Origin: Candidatus Borrarchaeota archaeon
Lineage (GTDB): Archaea > Asgardarchaeota > Sifarchaeia > Borrarchaeales > Borrarchaeaceae
Direction of reading: 5' to 3'
Length of the DNA stretch: 23,454 nt
Assembly: GCA_016840645.1 (NCBI GenBank)
Contig: JAEORY010000009.1
Coordinates: forward strand, 1 to 23,454
The notes under the pieces are model-generated. The model saw only the letters and a program-made list of their open reading frames with translations, ran no database searches and was not told the DNA's origin. This document shows positions 8,679 to 16,327 of this stretch, piece by piece; the stretch's first letter is position 1; each line of letters begins with the position of its first letter. A program made the translations under genes and the position numbers.

Positions 8679-9632
8679 ATGAAGACCAAGAGGTTACAAA
8701 AAACATTGTTCAATTTGTTGGTACGAAATAATTGGATTTGGCCTAAATACAGGCTGCCTGGATGTTCAACCTATAACCATAGGCACTTGGTTGAGCTAAA
8801 GCTTCCGAACCAAATTAGAGGTTCTCTAATAGAGCATTTAGAACGGCTGGAGCGGAAAATCAAAAAGGCTATTTGCGATTCACATCCAATTTCGATCATT
8901 CGAGTAAGTGACGGTGAAGGCTACTTTTTAAAAGAACAGACCTTTGGTAACATCGGAAAACGGCATTTTCTCTCCCAGAATACTGCAAAGATTGATTATC
9001 CCAAATGGAAAGAACGCCTGGAAGAAAATGATGAAATATGCTTCGATCTTGTATGGAGCCTGCGCCGAATATATAAAGATATTCTGTCCAATCAGAAAAA
9101 GAACCTCCGGTGGGAATACTGTCCATTCGATGTAATTTATGCTGAAATAGCGACGAGGCGTTTTTTTAGTCTCACAAAGAATCATAAAGTTGGATTGATT
9201 GGAGCAGGAGCTAAACTCGAGTTAATACAAAATTTACTAAAATATCCTGAATACCGAAGATACATTGGCATTGAGGATTTTACACAGTACATACACGTTC
9301 CTCAGCGCGGAGCTTGTGATGAGGCAGAAGGAGTATATAGGAACATCATCGATCAAATTGGTGATAATCCGTGCGATATATACCTAGTTGGTATGGGCAT
9401 CGCAAAGCTCTACATCCAATCGCAGTTGAAGAAAGAATTGCAGGTTTCCTTTCTCGATATTGGTTGCGGACTAGACGCTCTTGCCGGGATCATCCCAAAT
9501 GATAAACCATTTTTCGGGGATTGGATCAATTACAGGATAGAGGGTTATAACTACAAAGATATTGATTTTCTTTCTAAAAAAAATCCATACGTTAAAGACA
9601 AAGTAGTGTACTTACAACCTAAAAAAGAATGA
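8679..9632 (+). CDS. GT-D fold glycosyltransferase (formerly DUF1792-like)
   Basis: This 317-residue soluble protein resembles the GT-D glycosyltransferases first described from streptococcal adhesin glycosylation and now often found in surface polysaccharide loci. The main support is the RVSDGE motif (75-80), matching the family R-x-G/S-D-G-E donor/metal motif near the N terminus. A late block, LVGMGIAKLYIQ then FLDIGCGLDALAG, resembles the family's second Rossmann-like half and its LDIGH-type motif. There are no membrane segments. The stop overlaps the start of the next GT2 gene by 4 bases (ATGA), so the two are translationally coupled and may act on the same acceptor. The assignment rests on motif memory and a profile search should confirm it. 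Sugar unknown. Confidence 0.62.
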   Translation: MKTKRLQKTLFNLLVRNNWIWPKYRLPGCSTYNHRHLVELKLPNQIRGSLIEHLERLERKIKKAICDSHPISIIRVSDGEGYFLKEQTFGNIGKRHFLSQNTAKIDYPKWKERLEENDEICFDLVWSLRRIYKDILSNQKKNLRWEYCPFDVIYAEIATRRFFSLTKNHKVGLIGAGAKLELIQNLLKYPEYRRYIGIEDFTQYIHVPQRGACDEAEGVYRNIIDQIGDNPCDIYLVGMGIAKLYIQSQLKKELQVSFLDIGCGLDALAGIIPNDKPFFGDWINYRIEGYNYKDIDFLSKKNPYVKDKVVYLQPKKE

Positions 9633-10432
9633 CCTCCGAACAACCTCTAGTCAGTGTAAACATAGCAACCTATAATCGTTCTGAACTGTTACGAAAGTGC
9701 CTTGAGTCAGTTCTACGGCAAAGCTATACAAATCTTGAGATCAATATCGTTGATGACGGCTCGACTGATGACACTCAAACAGTGGTCCAAGAGTTTATGG
9801 TGAAGGATTCAAGAGTCAAATACATACGCCATCAGAAGAATATGGGAGTTGCTCACGCCAAAAATAGAGCTTACCAGGAGTGTACTGGAGTATATGTAGC
9901 CTTCATGGATGATGACGATGTTTGGATCGATCCAGATAAGCTGGCAAAGCAGGTTTATATCATGGAATCGAATCCAGGTATCGGAATAGTATGCAGCAAT
10001 GTTAATATTCTAGGTCCTGACGGTCGTAGTCACGTTAAAACCATCGAGATGCCAAAATCATTAGTTCGACATATTTTACGTTATAACAGCATTATCTACA
10101 ACTCTACCGTGTTGACTAGGCGGAGTATAATGGAGAAGACGAATGGTTTCGATTTGAATCTTTCCAGGGGTATTGACAGTGATTATTTTCGCTACTGTAT
10201 AGTGAAGCTAGGCTACGATGTATATTTCATGAATGAAGTAACAGCTATATACCGTGAATACGGAAATGATAGGGTTACTCTTGTGGGAAGCAAGAATGCA
10301 ATAAAGAAACTACTGCATTCGCATTTTTATACAATCCGAAAATATTTCGTTCAATTTTTAACACATCCCTTCGCACTTATGTTAAGAATGGCCAAGATAT
10401 TGAAGTATACGATCAAGTACGTCAGGATATAA
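9629..10432 (+). CDS. GT2-family glycosyltransferase
   Basis: An inverting GT-A fold glycosyltransferase of 267 residues. It has the N-terminal NIATYNRSELLRKCLESVL block (11-29), the nucleotide-binding DDGSTD (42-47) and the metal-binding MDDDD (93-97). A later Asp-rich segment, LSRGIDSDYFRYC, is where the catalytic base usually lies. The C-terminal tail is short, basic and amphipathic, perhaps membrane-associating. The ATG overlaps the preceding GT-D gene by 4 bases. Its 3' end faces the minus-strand GtrB gene with only 11 bases between the stops, so the long rightward operon is interrupted here. No terminator hairpin is visible in that gap. Donor and acceptor sugars cannot be predicted. Confidence 0.9.
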   Translation: MTSEQPLVSVNIATYNRSELLRKCLESVLRQSYTNLEINIVDDGSTDDTQTVVQEFMVKDSRVKYIRHQKNMGVAHAKNRAYQECTGVYVAFMDDDDVWIDPDKLAKQVYIMESNPGIGIVCSNVNILGPDGRSHVKTIEMPKSLVRHILRYNSIIYNSTVLTRRSIMEKTNGFDLNLSRGIDSDYFRYCIVKLGYDVYFMNEVTAIYREYGNDRVTLVGSKNAIKKLLHSHFYTIRKYFVQFLTHPFALMLRMAKILKYTIKYVRI

Positions 10433-10443
10433 AAAGTTTTGCG

Positions 10444-11388
10444 TTAGCCATCCTCAAGATTCAATTTTTTCTTTATCACATATTCGGGGCGATTTTTTAC
10501 CTCATCAAATATATTACCCATATATTTGCCTATAACACCAAGTGTTAAAAGCTGTACACCTGAAAAAAATACGATTGTTGTCAATATAGAAGCCCAACCC
10601 GAGGCCGATTGAACTGAAGGTGAAAGAACCGAGTAAAATATGTAGACGAGCAATATCAATCCAACTAGGATGCAGACTAATCCGAGGTAGACAATCATAT
10701 CTAGTGGTTTTTTCGAGAAATATAAGATACCTGTAAATGCTAATCGGGCTAGCGTAATGGCTGAGAAACTGGTCTTTCCTCCAATTCTCTGATCTCGATT
10801 ATAATAAAACGGTACTTGCTTGAATCCAAGCCAGGATATCAGTCCACGTACATACTTGTTCTTCTCTCCAAAATTTCTATATTCGTCTAAGATTTTCCGG
10901 TCTACCAGCTTGAAATCAGCGGAATCTACAGGTAACTCAATATATGACAGATTTCGCATGATGCGATAGAATATCTTTGAAGTAACTTTTTTGAAGAAAC
11001 TCTCTTTTTTCCTTTTTTTTCTAACTCCAAATACGACATTACAATCATTATTGTCGTAAACCTGTAGCATTTCAGGAATCAATTCAGGTGGATCTTGCAG
11101 GTCTGCATCAAGAATAATAGCCAGATCCTTTGAACAATGATATAGACCAACCGACAGAGCAGTTTCTTTTCCGAAATTTCTAGATAAGCTGATCACTTTC
11201 ACTTGTCTGTCTTGCTGCGATATCTTGGTTAGAATACCAAGAGTATTGTCAGTGCTGCCGTCATCAATGAAGATTATTTCAGATTGACTTGTTATTTCTT
11301 TTAGGACCCTCACTATTCTATTGTATGCTTTAGCAATTATTTCTTCCTCGTTATAACAAGGGACAATAGCAGAAATAGATTTGTCCAT
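10444..11388 (-). CDS. GtrB-type polyprenyl-phosphate glycosyltransferase (DPM1-like GT2 with two C-terminal membrane helices)
   Basis: This 314-residue protein is a GtrB/DPM1-like enzyme that moves a hexose from a nucleotide sugar to undecaprenyl phosphate on the cytoplasmic face. It has AIVPCYNEEE (7-16), DDGSTD (42-47), the diagnostic DADLQDPPE (94-102), and VDSADFKLVDR at the usual SGFR site. Two C-terminal membrane helices lie at about 230-255 and 265-292, followed by a basic tail with YMGNIFDEVKNRPEY, very typical of GtrB. I chose ATG 11388 because GGAG sits 8 bases upstream; a GTG at 11397 would overlap that site. It is the only minus-strand gene in the first 21 kb and is divergent from the GtrA-fusion gene, its expected partner. 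Confidence 0.92.
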   Translation of the reverse strand: MDKSISAIVPCYNEEEIIAKAYNRIVRVLKEITSQSEIIFIDDGSTDNTLGILTKISQQDRQVKVISLSRNFGKETALSVGLYHCSKDLAIILDADLQDPPELIPEMLQVYDNNDCNVVFGVRKKRKKESFFKKVTSKIFYRIMRNLSYIELPVDSADFKLVDRKILDEYRNFGEKNKYVRGLISWLGFKQVPFYYNRDQRIGGKTSFSAITLARLAFTGILYFSKKPLDMIVYLGLVCILVGLILLVYIFYSVLSPSVQSASGWASILTTIVFFSGVQLLTLGVIGKYMGNIFDEVKNRPEYVIKKKLNLEDG

Positions 11389-11535
11389 AGGTTGCACTCC
11401 AAACGAAAAACATGCTAGACGATACTAGAAAGTCTTTGTGTAGGATAATAGCATAATTCTATCAAATATATCCACCACCTTGGGGTTGTATAAAATACTA
11501 CAAATAGGAGAATTTCGGTTCTTTGAATATCGTTT
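11389..11535. promoter_or_regulatory. Divergent intergenic region, presumed promoters for both arms of the Gtr-like module
   Basis: This 147-base, AT-rich gap separates the minus-strand GtrB gene from the plus-strand GtrA-fusion gene. It is the only divergent junction in the window, so promoters in both directions are expected. A plus-strand TATAAAAT (11489-11496) could be a -10 element, but I find no matching -35 box at normal spacing. An AGGAG at 11506-11510 is too far (25 bases) from ATG 11536 to be its ribosome site. I see no operator-like inverted repeat. The regulatory role is inferred from layout. Confidence 0.4.
11397..11400 (-). promoter_or_regulatory. Ribosome binding site deciding the GtrB start
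   Basis: GGAG (reading the minus strand) lies 8 bases before ATG 11388. The upstream in-frame GTG at 11397 overlaps this site and so cannot use it, which favours the ATG. Confidence 0.6.
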
Positions 11536-12777
11536 ATGGTGGAAGAAAACAGAAACGTTTTAGTAATTCTAGATAGCTATAATTTGAACACTCTTGATAA
11601 AACACTAGGGTGTTTAACGGATACTACATTTCGACAATTAGAAACTTGGTCGATTCACGTAGTCGTTCTCAACACCGATTTTGATGTCGGCGGCTTAAAT
11701 GGTATGAGCGCCCTGGAAAGTAGGTATCCTAATCTGTCTTTCGTTAAAATGCAGAGTTTTTCTAACAAAGATGCAAAAGCCGTGCAGCGTAGTAGCTCTA
11801 TAGTGAAAGAATCATCAGCAGAAGTAGTAATAAGGATTTACAGAGAGGTGGAAAATCCAGCAGAGTTGCTATCGTCATTGCTCGATAAGATCAATACTGG
11901 TGCAGACATAATTTGGGGGATAAAAAAAACATCGGAAAAACAATCCTTTTCAATAGAAATACTAATAATGCTAATGCTTAAGAAACTTCATACTTTTTTG
12001 ATACGGTTTCTGTTATTTTTTCCATTCAGAGAAGTTATAGCGATAAGAAATCCAATTGCTGATGTGAAGGCGATCCGTATTGGTGGTGCCTTTAGAGTCA
12101 CAGATATCGATGACAATTATGTAAATCAGCCTAATTATGCACTTGAAGTAGACTATAACAAAATACAGTTGGGCTGCAAAGTAACAGAGGTACCTGCTTA
12201 TGTAGAGGTAAGTTCGCTAAAAGAAGTGAAATGGAAGAATACGAGATACAGTGATCTTATTCTTACAGCCCTAAGGCTTAGATGGAGAGATGAATCTACA
12301 AAAAGATTCATGCGATTTGCTGTTGTAGGATTTACGGGATTTATTATAAATGCTACAAGTCTAGAGTTGTTTTCAAGGTCACAGTTGGTGAATAAAATCG
12401 CACAACTATTTTTTTTTCTTAGACAGATTAGATTTATTGGGGTAGTTGCGCATAGTACATCTTGGGCTGCAGCATTAGCAGCAGAATGTGCTATCATTAG
12501 CAATTATATTTGTAACAATTTTTGGACATTCTCAAAAAATCGACCTAAAAAATTGTTGAAGTTTGTTACAAATTTCTTGAAATTTAACGTTACATCTATC
12601 GGAGCTATAATACTACAATTTTTATTTGTCGGTTTTGCTACCTACATGATAGCTGATACACCTATTATCCGCCAAATATCTCTGATTATGACTGTCTTAT
12701 TTGTGATTATACCGTATAACTGGTTTATCTATAATAGATATATTTGGAAAACTAAGGTTAAGAGCAAAACAAAATGA
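11536..12777 (+). CDS. Degenerate (pseudo-enzyme) GT2 domain fused to a GtrA membrane domain
   Basis: This 413-residue protein has two parts. Residues 1-255 follow the DPM1/GtrB-like GT2 pattern strand by strand, but the catalytic motifs are gone. NTDFD (46-50) stands where DDGSTD belongs, and IRIYREVENPAE (99-110) stands where a DADLQ-PPE motif belongs; the following GADIIWG (122-128) keeps the family pattern. The late block, residues 203-223 ending VTEVPAYVE, still looks like the family's EVP segment. Residues 257-405 are a GtrA-type four-helix domain: FMRFAVVGFTGFIIN (258-272), then ISNYICNNFWTFSKN (321-335), with further helices to the end. GtrA proteins are thought to flip polyprenyl-phosphate sugars. 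The stop overlaps the next start by 4 bases (ATGA). No clear ribosome site precedes the ATG, and a TGA 12 bases upstream in frame limits the start. Confidence 0.85.
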   Translation: MVEENRNVLVILDSYNLNTLDKTLGCLTDTTFRQLETWSIHVVVLNTDFDVGGLNGMSALESRYPNLSFVKMQSFSNKDAKAVQRSSSIVKESSAEVVIRIYREVENPAELLSSLLDKINTGADIIWGIKKTSEKQSFSIEILIMLMLKKLHTFLIRFLLFFPFREVIAIRNPIADVKAIRIGGAFRVTDIDDNYVNQPNYALEVDYNKIQLGCKVTEVPAYVEVSSLKEVKWKNTRYSDLILTALRLRWRDESTKRFMRFAVVGFTGFIINATSLELFSRSQLVNKIAQLFFFLRQIRFIGVVAHSTSWAAALAAECAIISNYICNNFWTFSKNRPKKLLKFVTNFLKFNVTSIGAIILQFLFVGFATYMIADTPIIRQISLIMTVLFVIIPYNWFIYNRYIWKTKVKSKTK

Positions 12778-14339
12778 CTAAATGGAGAAAAGTGATAGAA
12801 CTTTTCATTGTTCTTATTATTTTTACTTCAGTCTGGTTTATTATAAATAATTCCTATTTAATAACCAGAGACGAAATGTACTATACGTACTATTCATTGT
12901 ATTTCGATGCGTCAGAAACTGAAGATATACGCTACACAACTGAACACGATCTCTACACATTATCTATGCTGCCAGTATACAGGTTTATACAAAAAGCGGT
13001 GGTATTAATAGTTGGAAAGAATATTGTTGGTATTCGTTTACTTCTGCTGCTGTTTTCTCTCATCATGCTAACCGTTGTTTGGTGGGGGCATAACAAGAAA
13101 TCTGCCTCTTTTATTTCGTTTGCTCTATTTACTTTTTTCATAATTGCTGATCCAAAAATGGAGTACTATCTACATAATGGAAGACCTGATTGGATCATTA
13201 TGTGCATAGCAGTAATGATGTTTGTATTTATCGAAATGTATCTACAAAGTAAAAGAGAATTGTACCTTTATCTTGCAACGTTTACCACAGCTTTATCAAC
13301 GGGTATATATTGGAATGGGCTACCGTTCTTAGGCGCATATGTAGTAGCAATATTGATTCTAATGTTAAAAAAAATCCTTAAATGGAAAACATTTCTATTC
13401 ATTTGTATGCTTGCAGGTTCTACCTTTTTTGTTGTATTTGTACTGCCACTGATAAGCCAATGGCAGGTTTTCAAGGCGCTCATGGTGGGAGAAGGATTCC
13501 AGACCTCTGATTTAACAAGTGGACAAGCTTTCTATAGATATCCAAGATCTCTACTGCTGTTAATAGTAAAAGGCTTAACTAATGGAATTCAAATACTTCA
13601 TGGTGTCATAGCTGCAGCATTTCTGTTTGTCTATATCATTTTAAGGTATAAAAGGAAATTGAGTGATTATTACCGGATTTTGTTTTTCATGCTTCTTGTA
13701 GTTTGTGTGGTTTATATTGTAATAGTTGCGGTACGCGGTCATGGTGAAGGGCGCTTTGTTAATTTTCTAATACCAATTCTATTTTTGTACTTCGCAGAAA
13801 TGCTGGTTGTTCTTTTCACATCTATCGTAGGCAATCTTAGGTATATAAGAATGGCGGCAATAGTGTTTTTACTTATATTCGGGGTATTAAGCCTTGGAAG
13901 AACAGCACTATATACCTTGAACAATAGAGGACAGTGGCAAGCCTATAACGAATATTCAAAAGACATTAAGGCAACAATTGGAAAAGCTGAAGGTCGTGTT
14001 TTTACTACATTCGATTTCTGGCTAGCTTTAGAGCAATTTCCTAAGCTGTTTCTTGAAGTGACAAAGGATAATATCCTGTACAATTATGATGAAGTGAAAG
14101 ATATGTTTGACCGCTATGATGTGAAATACGCACTGGTAGATGAACGGAGCAAGATGCGGATGTCTGGGAAACCAGATGATCATGGGATAGGAGGAATGTG
14201 GTACAGGCACTGGAAAGAGTTGTTGGATGCTGAGTTCGTAATGATCGGCACCGTGTATAACCAATACTACAGGCAAAATAAAGAACTTCATCCAAAAGAT
14301 CTAAGAGGTTTCGAAACAGAGATTTGGAAAAGGAAGTAA
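12774..14339 (+). CDS. Polytopic GT-C glycosyltransferase (ArnT/GT39-like; GtrC position)
   Basis: This 521-residue membrane protein has about 10-11 hydrophobic segments from residue 8 on and a soluble C-terminal domain of roughly 120 residues. After the first helix it carries ITRDEMYYTYY (about 30-40), an acidic Asp-Glu pair in the first external loop, where GT-C enzymes keep their catalytic acidic residue. A second loop contains HNGRPDWIIM. Enzymes of this fold use polyprenyl-phosphate sugars as donors on the periplasmic side. The gene overlaps the GtrA-fusion gene by 4 bases and follows a GtrB gene, which is the gtrA-gtrB-gtrC logic of O-antigen or surface-glycan side-chain addition. The third Gtr gene is always poorly conserved, so no sugar can be assigned. 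An exact family was not recognised. Confidence 0.75.
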   Translation: MTKWRKVIELFIVLIIFTSVWFIINNSYLITRDEMYYTYYSLYFDASETEDIRYTTEHDLYTLSMLPVYRFIQKAVVLIVGKNIVGIRLLLLLFSLIMLTVVWWGHNKKSASFISFALFTFFIIADPKMEYYLHNGRPDWIIMCIAVMMFVFIEMYLQSKRELYLYLATFTTALSTGIYWNGLPFLGAYVVAILILMLKKILKWKTFLFICMLAGSTFFVVFVLPLISQWQVFKALMVGEGFQTSDLTSGQAFYRYPRSLLLLIVKGLTNGIQILHGVIAAAFLFVYIILRYKRKLSDYYRILFFMLLVVCVVYIVIVAVRGHGEGRFVNFLIPILFLYFAEMLVVLFTSIVGNLRYIRMAAIVFLLIFGVLSLGRTALYTLNNRGQWQAYNEYSKDIKATIGKAEGRVFTTFDFWLALEQFPKLFLEVTKDNILYNYDEVKDMFDRYDVKYALVDERSKMRMSGKPDDHGIGGMWYRHWKELLDAEFVMIGTVYNQYYRQNKELHPKDLRGFETEIWKRK

Positions 14340-14381
14340 AACTAAAGAATCTTGTCGGTGATAGGAGTACTACAATAAAAG

Positions 14382-15392
14382 TTGAATTTAAAAAACCTAG
14401 ATACCAGAATAGAGAAAAGCAGTACACCTACCGTCACGGTATGTATCGCTACCTACAATAGAAAGAGTTCACTTCAGCATGCGATCGAATGTGTACGATT
14501 TCAGACTTGTCAAGATTACGAGCTGATCATCGTTGATGACTGTTCACAAGATGGAACAGATGAACTGTTATTAAAAAGATACAGAGAGGATCCGAAATTA
14601 ATCAGAATTAGGCATTCTAGGAATAGAGGACTAGCAGCGGCGAGAAACACCGCCTTGAGAAACGCCAAGGGTAAATACTTCACTTTTCTCGATGACGATG
14701 ATCGATGGGAAGAAGATTTTCTTGAGAGCTTTCTCAAGTTAGCACAAGGATACGACGAACAGTATTGCTTCTGCTGTGGGAATAGAATCTACAAAAAAGG
14801 CGGGGCGATAATATGTACTATTCCCAAAATGCACGGACCTCTTATTCATTACATCGTACAAGGGCACACCCCTCCGGTCGCGGCTCAGTTTTATTGCACC
14901 AGCCAGATTAAAAAAATAGGAGGATATGACGAGCGAATAAAGAGCGGTGTCGATCACGATCTATGGCTACGATTGGCATTTTCCGGGGCTTGGATAAAAG
15001 GATTACCAAAGTGCCTGGCTGAGGCGAATACGGATAAAAAAAGAATCAGTATGACTACGTCCTATGAGAATCGAGCGCATGGAATAGATAGATCATTAGA
15101 AATATGGAAACAACAAATTATTAACAACGTGGGAGTAGGATTTTATTGTCATTTTAGAAAGTGTTATAGGTACTATCTCTGTGAAAAGTTTTTTTTAATA
15201 TCTCTATTGAAAGGCAGACTAATTGAAAGTGCATACTTTTTTCTCTCAAGCCCATTCAAGTGGAGAATTATACAAAAAACATTTATTAGTCTGTATTATG
15301 AATTACTGTTTAGATTTGGTTTGATTCAGGAGAAGAAAATCATCGACCGACCGCTTTTTCCAGGATACAAATTTGAACGTACAATCTCGTAG
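14382..15392 (+). CDS. GT2-family glycosyltransferase
   Basis: A 336-residue inverting GT-A enzyme. It has TVCIATYNRKSSLQHAI (19-35), DDCSQD (52-57), RNRGLAAARNTAL (80-92) and the metal-binding LDDDDRWE (103-110), with a catalytic-base region GVDHDLWLRLA further on. The C-terminal 100 residues are aromatic and basic, likely lying on the membrane. The start is TTG 14382: a stop lies 6 bases upstream in frame, and no ATG occurs before the conserved block. AGGAG at 14363-14367 is 14 bases away, a long spacing, so the true start is a little uncertain. The last 20 bases overlap the next GT2 gene. Donor unknown. Confidence 0.88.
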   Translation: MNLKNLDTRIEKSSTPTVTVCIATYNRKSSLQHAIECVRFQTCQDYELIIVDDCSQDGTDELLLKRYREDPKLIRIRHSRNRGLAAARNTALRNAKGKYFTFLDDDDRWEEDFLESFLKLAQGYDEQYCFCCGNRIYKKGGAIICTIPKMHGPLIHYIVQGHTPPVAAQFYCTSQIKKIGGYDERIKSGVDHDLWLRLAFSGAWIKGLPKCLAEANTDKKRISMTTSYENRAHGIDRSLEIWKQQIINNVGVGFYCHFRKCYRYYLCEKFFLISLLKGRLIESAYFFLSSPFKWRIIQKTFISLYYELLFRFGLIQEKKIIDRPLFPGYKFERTIS

Positions 15393-16290
15393 AATAGCGA
15401 TTGTAATACCCACTTTCAAAGAGCACCAGCACGTTATGAACCTATTGAACGATCTGGAGAAACAGTCGTATCGTGATTTCATCATCCTGGTGGTCAACAG
15501 CAATCCTGATGATGAGACAAGTGAACTAATTAACAACTACCAAGGTAAAATGATAGTTCGTGAACTCAAAGCTCACCCTGGCCTGTATTGGACGGGCTCT
15601 GTCAACAAGGGACTTGACTGGATAAAAGAGAATGAAGGAGATGCTCTCGAATATTGTTTGTTTATAAATTGTGATACTAGGCTAAACAGTACGTTTATAG
15701 AAAACTATATAGAGGCGGCTAGAGAAAAACCGGAGGCGATACTCTGCTCAGCGATTTCACGCGGGGACCGCTACGATTCAAGCGGGGTGCGTATGAGGTC
15801 CTGGATGCTGTCAGTGACATCACATTATCTTATTGGATCAGTCAATTCGAAAAATAAGCATAATAGGTTTATTCCGGTGGATATGCTAGCAGGAAGGACG
15901 TTGCTGTTTCCTATAGATGCTTTGTATAGGGTGGGCAGACCTAACTCCGAAATGCTTCCTCACTACGGAGCGGATTATGAGTTCAGCGCTCGGGCCAAAC
16001 GAATCGGATTCCCCTTATATGTTTTTACGGATATCACAGCAGAAGCCGACACGAGTAATACGGGCAAGAAGGCTTTTCAGATCGCGAGCACCCTTTCCAA
16101 GAGGCTTCGCTATCTTTTCGATATCCGCTCCCCCTTGAACATAAAATACCGGATTCGTTTTGCCAGGCTGACCTATCCGAAATATGCCGTTGCCAGTGGC
16201 ATCATAACTTTGATTATAAAATCTTTAGTGGAAGTCTTTTTGGGCAAAACGAGTTATATTCTTTTGAAAAGGAAACATGTGTTAGATTGA
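15373..16290 (+). CDS. GT2-family glycosyltransferase (rhamnosyltransferase-like branch)
   Basis: A 305-residue GT-A enzyme beginning IAIVIPTFKEHQHVMNLL (8-25). In place of the usual DDGSTD it has NSNPDD (42-47), and the metal motif is FINCDTR (98-104). HPGLYWTGSVNKG (68-80) resembles the LWWTGAMN-type motif of rhamnosyltransferase-like GT2 enzymes. The later GADYEFSARAKRIG segment carries the likely catalytic base. It starts with TTG inside the preceding gene (20-base overlap), with AGG 8 bases upstream, so coupling is likely. The variant motifs are a known branch of GT2 and do not suggest a dead enzyme, since acidic residues remain at both metal-site positions. A short hydrophobic stretch near residues 270-285 may touch the membrane. 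Confidence 0.85.
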   Translation: MNVQSRRIAIVIPTFKEHQHVMNLLNDLEKQSYRDFIILVVNSNPDDETSELINNYQGKMIVRELKAHPGLYWTGSVNKGLDWIKENEGDALEYCLFINCDTRLNSTFIENYIEAAREKPEAILCSAISRGDRYDSSGVRMRSWMLSVTSHYLIGSVNSKNKHNRFIPVDMLAGRTLLFPIDALYRVGRPNSEMLPHYGADYEFSARAKRIGFPLYVFTDITAEADTSNTGKKAFQIASTLSKRLRYLFDIRSPLNIKYRIRFARLTYPKYAVASGIITLIIKSLVEVFLGKTSYILLKRKHVLD

Positions 16291-16317
16291 TTTTGTCTAT
16301 ACACGGAATGTTAAAGC

Positions 16318-16321
16318 GAGG
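16318..16321 (+). promoter_or_regulatory. Ribosome binding site for the SDR gene
   Basis: GAGG lies 6 bases before ATG 16328. It is one of the clearer sites in the window and supports that start. Confidence 0.5.
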
Positions 16322-16327
16322 GAATAA

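Noticed and set aside
10433..10443. Terminator between the converging GT2 and GtrB genes
   Set aside because: Only 11 bases with a short AAAAGTTTT palindrome and no GC stem; too weak to call.
11489..11496. A full sigma-70 promoter for the GtrA-fusion gene
   Set aside because: TATAAAAT resembles a -10 box but no TTGACA-like element lies 16-18 bases upstream, so I list only the intergenic region.
12409..12417. T9 run in the GtrA domain as a phase-variation tract
   Set aside because: Runs of 8-9 A or T occur in other AT-rich genes here (A9 at 3597-3605, T8 at 1959-1966), so this one is not special without population data.
14041..14427. 128-codon minus-strand frame across the end of the GT-C gene
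   Set aside because: It spans the junction of two good plus-strand genes and shows only Ser/Leu/Phe-rich, low-information sequence.
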